Source of the DNA: Bacillota bacterium
GTDB lineage: Bacteria > Bacillota > Bacilli > Paenibacillales > NBRC-103111
Direction of reading: 5' to 3'
Assembly (NCBI GenBank): GCA_023393235.1
Contig: JAEWMH010000003.1
Location: 1 to 64,000 of the forward strand
Length of the DNA: 64,000 nucleotides
Shown: positions 8,531-16,804 of the stretch, piece after piece
How positions within the stretch are numbered: the first letter of the stretch is position 1
Layout of the letters: each line of letters starts with the position of its first letter
The notes under the pieces: generated by a model
What the model was told of the DNA's origin: nothing
The model's input: the letters and a program-made list of their open reading frames with translations, nothing else
Database searches by the model: none
Program-made: the position numbers and the translations under genes

Positions 8531-9673
8531 ATGTTTTCACATATATTTATTGTCCGTATGAAATGCCTGCTCCGCAACAAGGAGCTGATGTTCTGGACGC
8601 TGCTGTTTCCGCTTCTGCTCGCCACCTTTTTTAATATGGCCTTCTCCGGTTTGAACAGCGCCGAAGCGTTTAAGCCCATCGAAGCCGCCGTGGTAAACGA
8701 TGCAGGGTATAAGCAGGACACTTCCTTCCAGCAAACCCTGACAGCCGTTTCCGGCGGAGACAGCCGGATTTTCAATCTGAAGGAAGTATCCACCCGGGAG
8801 GAAGCGGAACAGCTGCTGGAATCAGGGGAGATTGAAGGTTACTTCAGCGTGGACGGGACCCTTGCGCTGACTGTCAAAAAATCCGGCCTGAATCCCAGCA
8901 TCATGAAAAGCTTCGCGGACCAATACCAGCAGACTGCATCGGCAGTCGGACAGATTCTCAAGTCCAATCCCCAGGCTTTGCAAAACGGGCTGCTCCAGGA
9001 CATGGGCCTCTCCCGCGAATATGTGACGGAGGTGGCGGCAAGCGGCGCCGCTCCCAACAATGTGCTGAACTATTTCTACAGCCTTATCGCCATGGCTTGT
9101 TTTTACGGCAGCTTCTTCGGCCTCCAGGAGGTGACGGACATTCAAGCGAACCTGTCCGCCCGGGCAGCCCGGATTAATATGTCACCGGTCCATAAGCTTA
9201 AGGCGTTTGTGGCAGGACTTACCGCGGCGCTGGTGATCCAATTTGCCGAAATTCTGATTCTGCTGGCTTATCTGTCTTTTGCCCTCCATGTAGATTTTGG
9301 ACCGCGGACCGGTTATGTGCTGCTGACGGCCTTCGTCGGCTGTATTCTCGGATTATCCTTCGGCTCTCTCATCAGCGCCGCCCTGAAAACAGGAGAAGGC
9401 CTCAAAACCGCCATTCTGATCGGCGTTACCATGATCGGCTCCTTCCTCGCGGGAATGATGATGCTCAATATGAAATACATCATCTCCCAAAAAGCGCCGA
9501 TTCTGTCCTATCTGAACCCGGTGAATCTGCTCACGGATGCCTTTTATTCCCTGTATTATTACGATACCCTGGACCGGTACCTGCTGAATTTGGGACTGAT
9601 GGGCGCCTTCGCGGCGGTCTTCTGCCTGGGAACCTATGCCATCATCAGGAGGCGGAAATATGCCAGTCTTTAA
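8531..9673 (+). CDS. ABC-2 type exporter permease (LnrM-like)
   Basis: A 380-residue permease. One N-terminal helix (about residues 17-38) precedes an extracytoplasmic domain of about 150 residues, then five C-terminal helices including FYSLIAMACFYGSFFGLQE and LIGVTMIGSFLAGMMML. This is the ABC2_membrane_3 layout. AGGT lies just before the ATG, 21 bases after the ATPase gene, and the end overlaps the next permease by 14 bases. It probably forms a heterodimeric channel with that protein. Confidence 0.88.
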   Translation: MFSHIFIVRMKCLLRNKELMFWTLLFPLLLATFFNMAFSGLNSAEAFKPIEAAVVNDAGYKQDTSFQQTLTAVSGGDSRIFNLKEVSTREEAEQLLESGEIEGYFSVDGTLALTVKKSGLNPSIMKSFADQYQQTASAVGQILKSNPQALQNGLLQDMGLSREYVTEVAASGAAPNNVLNYFYSLIAMACFYGSFFGLQEVTDIQANLSARAARINMSPVHKLKAFVAGLTAALVIQFAEILILLAYLSFALHVDFGPRTGYVLLTAFVGCILGLSFGSLISAALKTGEGLKTAILIGVTMIGSFLAGMMMLNMKYIISQKAPILSYLNPVNLLTDAFYSLYYYDTLDRYLLNLGLMGAFAAVFCLGTYAIIRRRKYASL

Positions 9674-10826
9674 GCTGTGTCTGAAAATTATCCAAAAGAA
9701 TCTGCCGGCCATCTCTATTTATGTGATCATCTTTCTGGTGATCTCGGCGTTGATTACGGTCTCCAATGTGAACCAGCAGACCAAAGGCTTCAACCAGACC
9801 AAGGCCAACATCGCTGTCCTGGCTGAGGAAAGCACCCCTCTTGTGGAGGGTTTCAAAAAAGAGCTGTCCCGGACAGCGCAGCTGGTGGAGCTGCCCGATG
9901 AAGAGGAAAAGCTGCAGGATGCTCTGTTCTTCCGCAATGTCACCTATATCCTGCGTATTCCGGCCGGATTTACCGATGCCTTTCTGCAGGGCGGGGAGCT
10001 GAAGCTGGAGAAAACCGTTGTTCCCGGCTCCGTGGAAAATGCTTATGTAGATCTGACGGTGAACCAATATTGGAGATTGGCTGCTTTATATGCCAAGAAC
10101 AGTCCAGAGCTCTCCCAGCAGGATACAGCACAGCGGGTAGCACAGGATATGGCGGTGGATACGGCCGTGAAGCTGTCCAACCCGGATGGCAAAAAGGATA
10201 TTTCCCAAAGCTTCTCCGTGTATTATTTCAACTTCCTGGCCTACACCCTGACCTCCGTGCTGATCCTGGGCGTATCCGCCATTATGATCGTCTTTAACAA
10301 CAAGGATCTGAGCCGCCGGAACTTCTGTTCTCCGCTGCGCGTCGGCAGCATCAACCTGCAGTTTTTCCTGGCCAATCTGGTGTTTACCGGTGCGACCTGG
10401 CTGCTGATGACAGGTGCTTGCTTCATCTTCGACCCGAAGGATTCATTCACTCCGAATATGGTTTACCTGCTGCTGAACTCTTTTATCTTCACCCTGTGCC
10501 TGGCCTGCGCCAGCTTCCTGATCGGCAATCTGGTGAAAAGCCGCAACGCCATCAGCGCCATTGCCAATGTGGCAGCCCTGGGGCCGGGTTTTATCAGCGG
10601 CGTCTTCGTTCCCCAGGAATTCCTCGCCGGTCCGGTGCTGCGGTTGGCGAGCTTCACCCCGACCTACTGGTACGTCCAGGCCAACAGCAAAATCGGCAGT
10701 CTGACCGACTTCTCATGGAGCAGCCTGACTCCCGTCATCAACAACATGCTCATCACCGCAGGCTTTGCCGTGGCCTTCTTCGCCATCTCCATGGTGGTGG
10801 CCAAACGCAACCGGTTAAGGGCGTAG
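9660..10826 (+). CDS. ABC-2 type exporter permease (LnrN-like)
   Basis: A 388-residue second permease with the same one-plus-five helix plan: an N-terminal helix ISIYVIIFLVISALITVS, a large outer domain rich in charged residues, and C-terminal helices with SVLILGVSAIMIVFNN and GPGFISGVFVPQEFL. The start at 9660 is preferred over an upstream ATG at 9636 because AGGAGGCGG lies immediately before it. It is the last gene of the operon and is followed by a terminator shared with the convergent sigma-like pair. Confidence 0.88.
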   Translation: MPVFKLCLKIIQKNLPAISIYVIIFLVISALITVSNVNQQTKGFNQTKANIAVLAEESTPLVEGFKKELSRTAQLVELPDEEEKLQDALFFRNVTYILRIPAGFTDAFLQGGELKLEKTVVPGSVENAYVDLTVNQYWRLAALYAKNSPELSQQDTAQRVAQDMAVDTAVKLSNPDGKKDISQSFSVYYFNFLAYTLTSVLILGVSAIMIVFNNKDLSRRNFCSPLRVGSINLQFFLANLVFTGATWLLMTGACFIFDPKDSFTPNMVYLLLNSFIFTLCLACASFLIGNLVKSRNAISAIANVAALGPGFISGVFVPQEFLAGPVLRLASFTPTYWYVQANSKIGSLTDFSWSSLTPVINNMLITAGFAVAFFAISMVVAKRNRLRA

Positions 10827-10863
10827 GATAAAATAATATAATTCAATGACTATATTTTGGAAT

Positions 10864-10903
10864 AAAAATAACCGCCTGAATAAAAACAGCCGGTTATTTT
10901 TTA
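10864..10903. terminator. bidirectional terminator between exporter operon and sigma pair
   Basis: AAAATAACCG pairs with CGGTTATTTT, with an A-run on one side and a T-run on the other. It can end transcripts from both the exporter operon (+) and the small sigma-region-2 gene (-). Confidence 0.85.
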
Positions 10904-10917
10904 TTACCTTTTTGGAT

Positions 10918-11175
10918 TTATGATTGTTCTTTACTTATCAAGGAAATATATTCAAAAAAGTCTGGAGAATCGTCTATATTATAGTTTTGAATAGCTCGGA
11001 TTATTTTTTCGTACAAGTGCTGTCTAAGGTCATTTCGATCAATAATTGCTGACTGATTACACATTTTATTAATTGCTGGATCAAACATAAAAAGAATTTG
11101 TTTCATTGAAAGTATGTCCCCATTTTTTGCTTCTTGAACTAAATTGAACAACTCCCCATCTCCTATTTTAATCAC
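10918..11175 (-). CDS. RsoA-like protein: small sigma region-2 subunit
   Basis: An 85-residue protein that looks like sigma-70 region 2 alone. It has LVQEAKNGDILSMKQILFMF (region 1.2/2.1-like) and DLRQHLYEKIIRAIQNYN, corresponding to the DLxQEgxLxLxxA...F core-binding helix of region 2.2. In B. subtilis the 79-residue RsoA supplies such a function to the partial sigma factor SigO. Here it follows a region-4-only sigma gene by 24 bases, the same gene order as sigO-rsoA. Start uncertain: the GTG at 11175 overlaps an AGGTG site, while a TTG at 11151 has AGGAG at good spacing and would give 77 residues, closer to RsoA. The gene is AT-rich compared with its neighbours. Confidence 0.75.
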   Translation of the reverse strand: MIKIGDGELFNLVQEAKNGDILSMKQILFMFDPAINKMCNQSAIIDRNDLRQHLYEKIIRAIQNYNIDDSPDFFEYISLISKEQS

Positions 11176-11199
11176 CTCGCAGCATATTTTCCCCTGCTG

Positions 11200-11727
11200 T
11201 TAAAATGAAATATCTAAAAGATACTTTTTTAATTTTTTCAAAGCAGCAAGCCTTACTTTAGTTACTGCTTGCTGTGAAACATGCAACTTTCGGGCTATAT
11301 CCTTATCCAACAGACCACCTGAGTAATACAAAGTAATAATCTTCATTTGTCTTGGTGTCAAACAACTGATTGCTAAAAACAAATGTTCATTTTCCAACGA
11401 AGAACGAAAATCATCACAATTAAAATGATGATTCTCTTCAACCACCTCAATATTATTCGTTACATATAAATGATCACCCAAAGAAATTTCACTATCTAAA
11501 TAAGGGACGTCAAATATTAGCAAATTCCTACTTTGTAAGACTTTATTCCTCCTATGAAAATCAACACTAGAATATTTGATAAGAGAGTAAACATATTTAA
11601 TAAATCGTCTATTAAAATAGAACATTCTGAATTCCCTATTAATTGTTTGTTGAGTTTCAAAATTAGATTTCCCTAAGTATTTTTCCATTAATATGACATG
11701 TTTAGGGTCACAAAAAAAATTTTGCAA
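11200..11727 (-). CDS. SigO-like partial sigma factor (region 4)
   Basis: A 175-residue protein whose C-terminal 60 residues form a sigma region 4: FLAISCLTPRQMKIITLYYS followed by DKDIARKLHVSQQAVTKVRLAALKKLKKYL, a -35-recognising helix-turn-helix. The N-terminal 110 residues lack a recognisable region 2. With the small region-2-like protein downstream it forms a two-part sigma factor like SigO/RsoA. GGGGTG lies 4 bases before the TTG start. It is divergent from the phosphodiester glycosidase gene at 12069, a likely target. No anti-sigma gene is visible nearby. A plain region-4 transcription regulator is the alternative. Confidence 0.78.
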   Translation of the reverse strand: MQNFFCDPKHVILMEKYLGKSNFETQQTINREFRMFYFNRRFIKYVYSLIKYSSVDFHRRNKVLQSRNLLIFDVPYLDSEISLGDHLYVTNNIEVVEENHHFNCDDFRSSLENEHLFLAISCLTPRQMKIITLYYSGGLLDKDIARKLHVSQQAVTKVRLAALKKLKKYLLDISF

Positions 11728-12068
11728 TTTACACCCCGTATTCTTTTGCGCGCATCTATAAAATTTAAGGTAAGCTTTGGGGAATAAAAACAGAATCAGT
11801 GACTCCCCTCCACTGAGCTGCTTTTCTAACCTGTTTGCCTTATTCTATGTTTTCAAAGCTTGCTGTGTAATAAACAAATCGCTCATTTACAACAAAGAGA
11901 GGAGTGCGAGTAAAAAACGTTCTCTAAACCCATTTTTAGAAATTAGATTTCTAGAGGTTGTGCAAAACTCAGGTTCCAACACTTTATAAATGAGAGCGAC
12001 ATCGATGACGTTCTGAAAAGGAACGGAAGGACGCTTCCTGTTCTCAAAATAAAGGAGGAATCAGGAAT
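11728..12068. promoter_or_regulatory. divergent regulatory region of the sigma pair and glycosidase
   Basis: A 341-bp AT-rich interval that must hold both divergent promoters. It contains an inverted repeat near 11934-11952 (AGAAAT...ATTTCT) and a leader hairpin at 12021-12043. AAAGGAGG at 12051-12058 is the ribosome site of the glycosidase. I did not identify a clear sigma-A promoter for the glycosidase, which would fit transcription by the local sigma pair. Confidence 0.5.
12021..12043 (+). promoter_or_regulatory. leader hairpin before the glycosidase ribosome site
   Basis: GAACGGAAG pairs with CTTCCTGTTC around GACG, with one bulged base. The hairpin ends 8 bases before the AAAGGAGG ribosome site. 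It has no T-run, so it could stabilise the 5' end or affect translation rather than end transcription. Confidence 0.5.
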
Positions 12069-12827
12069 ATGGCAGCAACTTATGATTACGGGGCATACAC
12101 AGCGAATGGAAAAAGTTTGCACTTGAAATGGCTTGAGGCCAATATTGATGAAGTTACTATACGCGATATTGGGCAAAAGACAATTGGTAATTCCTCATAC
12201 TATGGTGTGAATGGAACATTCTTTGATAATGGTGCTTCCAGTTCAACATACGGATATCTTACAGGTATCGCCATTCAAAATGGAAATGTTGTCCGTGAAG
12301 TTGGGGGAACTCAAGACTATAAGACTTACAATTATGGTGGAAGAGGAACTTTAGTAAGACTTGCAAATAATTTAGGTGATGGAACGTTTATTTTTGAAAA
12401 AAAATTCTATCAGTTTCCGGTTACTCATAATGGTTATACTGTAAATCAAAGCAACGTCAAATGGGCAATTGGCGGCATCAGTTTGTTCTTGGGAGAAACG
12501 CTAACCCAAACCGAATTTAATAGCAGAATGGCAAATGAATTGGCTCCTTCTTACAACAGTAATGTTGCCCGTACTGCTATCGGCTATAAAGGCGGTAATA
12601 AAGTCATTCTGTGCGCCATTTTTGATGGTAATGACTTATGGAATAGCAGCAAAGGCTGTACAATTTGGGACGTGCGAACTGTAATGAAAGATAAATTTGG
12701 TTGTACAATGGGAGTCAATTTGGATGGTGGAGGTTCTACGCAAATCAGATTCAAGCAAGGTACAACAGATAACTATCATCAAACGGAGGCTAGGGCTGTT
12801 TTTAGTATGGTCAGTGTTCCAATGTAA
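12069..12827 (+). CDS. phosphodiester glycosidase (NAGPA-domain) family protein
   Basis: A 252-residue protein with the NAGPA-type fold. Marks are YYGVNGTFFDN near residue 45, the mid-protein ARTAIGYKGGNKVILCAIFD, and the diagnostic GVNLDGGGSTQIRF near residue 216, which belongs to the family active site. Relatives cleave GlcNAc-phosphodiesters or act on exopolysaccharide or cell-wall glycans. Unlike most bacterial relatives it has no signal peptide or membrane helix: it begins MAATYDYGAYTANG. It lies in the AT-rich islet, divergent from the split sigma pair, and ends before a strong terminator. The substrate is unknown. Confidence 0.82.
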   Translation: MAATYDYGAYTANGKSLHLKWLEANIDEVTIRDIGQKTIGNSSYYGVNGTFFDNGASSSTYGYLTGIAIQNGNVVREVGGTQDYKTYNYGGRGTLVRLANNLGDGTFIFEKKFYQFPVTHNGYTVNQSNVKWAIGGISLFLGETLTQTEFNSRMANELAPSYNSNVARTAIGYKGGNKVILCAIFDGNDLWNSSKGCTIWDVRTVMKDKFGCTMGVNLDGGGSTQIRFKQGTTDNYHQTEARAVFSMVSVPM

Positions 12828-12881
12828 GAAACTTAGGATCATTTCGGAGATAGATAATATTTGATCGTTTTGATAAATATA

Positions 12882-12928
12882 CAAGCGTAAGTTCTCAGAT
12901 TAGCTTGAAAAGAGAACTTACGCTTTTT
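12882..12928 (+). terminator. terminator after the glycosidase gene
   Basis: AAGCGTAAGTTCTC pairs perfectly with GAGAACTTACGCTT and runs into TTTTT. It marks the right end of the AT-rich islet. Confidence 0.92.
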
Positions 12929-13055
12929 AATTCTTGTTGATCCTTTTTTGGGTTTATATGGAACCTTCTCCTCATAATCTGCGTCTAATCGTTAGAAATC
13001 CTTTTTCAAAACAGAATAGGATTTTAGATTATTTATTTTTTAGGAGTGATTGGAC

Positions 13056-14441
13056 ATGAACATCCGGTTAATGCTCTGCCTTACCATTTTTGCAGCCGCT
13101 TTGTCCGGCTGTTTTCAATCTGCATCTCCTGGCGCAAGCACCGCCCCACCAGTTCCATCGCCCAGTCCTGCCATTTTTTCAAGTCCTGCGGTGTCCCCCT
13201 CCGGAGAGCCTCAATATTTGCGGATGAATCCTGATGAAAAACGGTTTCCTGTAACGGACCGTAATCACATCACCTTTCTCTTTTCCTCAAATCTGGAATT
13301 AAACCGGAGTCTTCTGGAGCAAGCTTTACCAAAACAGCTGGTAAGCAATCATCCTGAAAGAACAAGCTTATCCTATACCTTGGAGTGGCAGTCCGGCAAA
13401 GAGTTTGCTCTGACGTTCTCGGATTTACTGCCGAGGGAGATTATTCATTTCCAGGTTGATTATCCATCTGTTGATGGGCATAGGCGGATAAATGAAGATA
13501 TACCCCGTTTATCGAAAGGTGCAGTCCAATACCGGGAGAGCAGCATACCTCCAGCTATTGTTGTAACGGAACTGGAGCCGTTCCAGCACCGATACTTGCC
13601 ACTAGTCAAACCACACCAGCAATTGGCCATACATGCAGAGACAGGAGTGTCTTACACTCTGGCTTACGATAATGCCGGTTTGTACCTCACAAATCTATCT
13701 GACAGCACCTCAAGGTCCTTGCCTTTGCCTGCTGCAGAAGATGGCCTTAGCCTGAAGGATATTCATGGATACCAACCTGTAATCCTGCCCAACATTCTCC
13801 ATAAGAATAATTTTTATGCTGTTATGTCCCACTCTCAGGTTTTACGGATCAACACCGACACAGGCAAAAGCCAACCCGTTTATTCTTCCGTCAAGCCAAT
13901 TGTGGGAATGGCTTCTTCTCCCAACGGCAAGCTTATCGGACTTATGGTCCAAGACAAACGGTTTATGTCAGAGGCGGATTTAGTCATCATTGACGAGAAA
14001 GGACGGGTTCAGGATACCTTTCCAAAAGCGGCTTATCTTTCCCATAGCGACGGATACATCAATACCTATGCTTTGGAATGGGCGGACGATAACACAGTAA
14101 GAGTCAGAACCGAATTTCCGGAGAAACAGGAGCAGGGTTACAAGGAGTTCAATCTTGCTGCACGCTCGATAGAGGCATTACCGGACTTTGAACAGCATCG
14201 GAAACTTTTGGAAAAGCTTGCGGAAAAAGAACAGGACCTTTTCCCCGCTTTTTCTCCTGACCAAAGCAGACTGGCTTATGCCACCCGTTCCAACGACGGA
14301 TTTTTCACGGAAATATGGGCGACGGATTTAACAGGCAGCACAGAACGGTTCGTAGGAATCGGGCAGTTCTTGGGTTGGATATCGGAAACAGCGATAGCAT
14401 GGGCCGAATATAGCGCCGGGGAACCAGACTTCGGGAGGTAA
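13056..14441 (+). CDS. lipoprotein with Ig-like and beta-propeller-like regions
   Basis: A 461-residue secreted lipoprotein. A signal peptide with lipobox LSGC puts the lipidated Cys near residue 20, followed by a Ser/Pro-rich linker. Residues about 70-150 look like a bacterial Ig-like domain (NHITFLFSSNLELNRSLLEQ). The C-terminal half has TolB/WD-like strands such as PNGKLIGLMVQDK and FSPDQSRLAYATRSNDGFFTEIWATD. I chose ATG 13056 over TTG 13050 because AGGAGTG lies 7 bases before it. No specific function is recognised. It stands alone between terminators. Confidence 0.72.
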   Translation: MNIRLMLCLTIFAAALSGCFQSASPGASTAPPVPSPSPAIFSSPAVSPSGEPQYLRMNPDEKRFPVTDRNHITFLFSSNLELNRSLLEQALPKQLVSNHPERTSLSYTLEWQSGKEFALTFSDLLPREIIHFQVDYPSVDGHRRINEDIPRLSKGAVQYRESSIPPAIVVTELEPFQHRYLPLVKPHQQLAIHAETGVSYTLAYDNAGLYLTNLSDSTSRSLPLPAAEDGLSLKDIHGYQPVILPNILHKNNFYAVMSHSQVLRINTDTGKSQPVYSSVKPIVGMASSPNGKLIGLMVQDKRFMSEADLVIIDEKGRVQDTFPKAAYLSHSDGYINTYALEWADDNTVRVRTEFPEKQEQGYKEFNLAARSIEALPDFEQHRKLLEKLAEKEQDLFPAFSPDQSRLAYATRSNDGFFTEIWATDLTGSTERFVGIGQFLGWISETAIAWAEYSAGEPDFGR

Positions 14442-14450
14442 AGCAAAAAT

Positions 14451-14484
14451 CCGGGAAAGGACTGTAGTCCCCACCCGGTTTTTT
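14451..14484. terminator. terminator between lipoprotein and ABC exporter genes
   Basis: CCGGG...GGACT pairs with AGTCC...CCCGG, followed by TTTTTT. It ends the lipoprotein transcript and may also serve the convergent exporter gene. Confidence 0.75.
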
Positions 14485-14505
14485 ATGTCTTGCAGTTTTG
14501 CTCTC

Positions 14506-16218
14506 TTAACGGAACTGGGCATTGTGCAGACGGCTGTAGATGCCATGCTGCTCCAGCAGCTCCTCGTGGGTGCCGGTTTCGGCGATGCCCTCCTCCGTCA
14601 CCACCACAATCCGGTCTGCGTTCCGGATGGTCGCCAGACGGTGGGCAATCACCAGCGTGGTCCGCCCTTCCGACAGCTCCGCCAGGGATTGCTGAATCGC
14701 TGCCTCGGTTTCCGTATCCAAGGCCGAAGTGGCCTCATCCAGAATCAGAATCGGCGGATTCTTCAGGAACATCCGCACGATGGCCAGACGCTGCTTTTGG
14801 CCGCCGGACAGCTTCACGCCCCGTTCGCCGATGACCGTCTCCAGCCCTTCCGGCTGGGACTCAATCAGCTCCTCCAGCTTGGCGCGGCGGGCGGCCTCGC
14901 GGATATCCGCCTCGGAGGCATCCAGGCGCCCGTAGGCAATATTCTCCCGGATGGTGCCGGAGAAGAGGAACACATCCTGCTGGACGATGCCAATCTGCCT
15001 GCGCAGGGAGCTCAGCGTGTAGGAACGGATATCGGTGCCGTCCACCGTAATGCTTCCCTCCTGCGCCTCATAAAAGCGGGGCAGCAGGCTGCACAGCGTG
15101 GTTTTGCCTGCACCAGATGGCCCTACAAAAGCTATGGTTTCTCCGGCCCGGATATCCAGATCTACCCGGTTCAAGATCGGGCGCTCCGGATCGTAGCCGA
15201 AGGTAACGCCCATAAAGCGGATATCGCCGCGCAGCGTTCCAGCCTCCCGGGCATCCGGCCGGTCCGCCACATCAGGCTCCGTCTCCAGAATTTCCATATA
15301 CCGCTTAAACCCGGCGATTCCCTTGGGATAGCTTTCGATGATGGTGTTGATTTTCTGGATGGGTCCCAGAAACACATTGGTCAGCAGAATAAACGCCAGG
15401 AACTCCCCGTAGCTGATCTCCTTGTGCAGCACAAACCAAGTTCCGCACAGCAGCACGAAAACTGTTACCAGACGCATCAGGATGTAGCTGATGGAGGTAT
15501 TCCAAGCCATAATTTTGTAAGACAACAGCTTGGTCTGCCGGAAGCGGCCGTTGTTAACGGCGAACATTTGCTTCTCATGGGCTTCGTTGGCAAATGCCTG
15601 CACTACCCGGATACCGCCGATGCTGTCCTCCACCCGGGCATTCACTTCCGCCAGCTCCGACATCATGCTGCGGAAGGCACCCATCATTTTTTTGTTGAAG
15701 TACAAGGTAAAGCTGAGCAGAAAAGGCACCACCACAAAGGTCAGCAGCGCCAGCTTCCAATTGATGCCGAGCATCAGGAAAAAGGCACCGAGCAGAGTCA
15801 TCACCGCGATAAACAGGTCCTCGGGGCCGTGATGGGCCATTTCGCCGATTTCCAGCAGGTCGTTGGCGATCCGCGACATGAGGTTGCCTGTTTTGGTGTT
15901 GTCGAAGTACCGGAAAGAGAGCTTCTGCAGATGATCGAACATCTTTTTCCGCATGTCCGTTTCGATGTTGATCCCCAGCTTGTGCCCCCAATAGGTTACG
16001 ATAAAGTGCAGCACCATATTGACCAGATAGATGCCCAGGAGCCCCACGCAGGCCCATACGATCCACTTCCAGTTTTCCGTAGGCAGCAGCTTGTCCACCA
16101 CCTGATTCACCGCCAGAGGGAACACCAGCTCCAGCAGGGCCACCACTACCGCACAGGTAAAGTCCAGGATGAACAGCTTTTTGTAAGGCCGGTAATAGGC
16201 AAAAAATTGACGCAGCAC
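14506..16218 (-). CDS. ABC exporter with fused membrane and ATPase domains
   Basis: A 570-residue half-transporter of the multidrug/lipid exporter type. Six N-terminal membrane helices (about 15-310) precede an ATPase domain with Walker A GPSGAGKTT, signature LSGGQKQRL, Walker B ILILDEATSALD and an H-loop in VIAHRLAT. It works as a homodimer or with an unlinked partner. The start is GTG 16218, 6 bases after AGGAGGG; an adjacent GTG at 16221 is too close to the site. A series of CTTTGCC hairpin repeats lies directly upstream (16237-16440). The substrate cannot be told from sequence. Confidence 0.88.
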   Translation of the reverse strand: MLRQFFAYYRPYKKLFILDFTCAVVVALLELVFPLAVNQVVDKLLPTENWKWIVWACVGLLGIYLVNMVLHFIVTYWGHKLGINIETDMRKKMFDHLQKLSFRYFDNTKTGNLMSRIANDLLEIGEMAHHGPEDLFIAVMTLLGAFFLMLGINWKLALLTFVVVPFLLSFTLYFNKKMMGAFRSMMSELAEVNARVEDSIGGIRVVQAFANEAHEKQMFAVNNGRFRQTKLLSYKIMAWNTSISYILMRLVTVFVLLCGTWFVLHKEISYGEFLAFILLTNVFLGPIQKINTIIESYPKGIAGFKRYMEILETEPDVADRPDAREAGTLRGDIRFMGVTFGYDPERPILNRVDLDIRAGETIAFVGPSGAGKTTLCSLLPRFYEAQEGSITVDGTDIRSYTLSSLRRQIGIVQQDVFLFSGTIRENIAYGRLDASEADIREAARRAKLEELIESQPEGLETVIGERGVKLSGGQKQRLAIVRMFLKNPPILILDEATSALDTETEAAIQQSLAELSEGRTTLVIAHRLATIRNADRIVVVTEEGIAETGTHEELLEQHGIYSRLHNAQFR

Positions 16219-16236
16219 CACATTCCCTCCTGAGAA

Positions 16237-16440
16237 CTTTGCCCTGGGGAGGGCAAAGTTTACTTCGTATGTATCCGTTGGGCTTTGCCGGGAGGCAAAG
16301 CTTCCTCCGTATGTATTCGCCGGACTGTGCCGGGGTCAAAGCTTCCTCCGTATGTTTTCGCAGGGCTTTGCCGGGAGGCAAAGCCTGCTTCGGTAGCATC
16401 TGCGGGGCTTTGCGGGGAGACAGCTCCCCGGTCCCAAATT
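16237..16440. repeat. tandem hairpin repeat, period about 42 bp
   Basis: Five degenerate copies start near 16237, 16283, 16325, 16366 and 16408. The unit is CTTTGCC-GGGA-GGCAAAG, a perfect short hairpin, followed by CTTCCTCCGTATGT. The array sits between the start of the ABC exporter gene and a TAACGG-family palindrome, so it would lie in the exporter mRNA leader if the promoter is upstream of it. Confidence 0.85.
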
Positions 16441-16441
16441 C

Positions 16442-16624
16442 TAACGGCGGTCACAGCCACTATTTGCCCTAAAAAGCCTTTCCGCAAAATCTAACGGCGG
16501 CCAGAGCCGCTATTTGCATCAATTGGCCTTGTTTTGGCCTATATCCAGGCGAATAAGGGCGCTCACTTCCGTTAGATTTCCCAACTCCCGCATTTTAGCC
16601 AAATAACGGCTTCTGCTTCCGTTA
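16442..16624. repeat. 183-bp convergent TAACGG palindromic element (copy B)
   Basis: Cores TAACGGCGGTCACAGCC (16442) and TAACGGCGGCCAGAGCC (16492) are direct repeats 50 bases apart. Two inverted cores end CTTCCGTTA at 16574 and 16624, again 50 apart. The whole is a four-monomer imperfect palindrome starting TAACGG and ending CCGTTA. It lies in the gene-free interval 16219-16804; the remaining 180 bases to 16804 are GC-rich and show no gene. Confidence 0.88.
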
Positions 16625-16804
16625 GAATGTTCTCTCCCGGCTTCGCAGGTTGAAACAGGACCGATTAGGCGCCGCCGCACGTGTAATGGGCATGCCAGCC
16701 GTCGCGGGCAGCCGCGCCACCCAACTCGGTACGCACGCATACTCGGCTCCACAACCGCCACCCACTCGCCCGCTCGCACACGCGGCTCCACTCCCGCTCC
16801 AGCC

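Noticed and set aside
16442..16624. The 25-bp cores with 25-bp intervals look superficially like a repeat-spacer (CRISPR) array.
   Set aside because: Only two cores per direction occur, the cores are not identical, the intervals are partly conserved, and no cas gene is present. A palindromic dispersed repeat explains it better.
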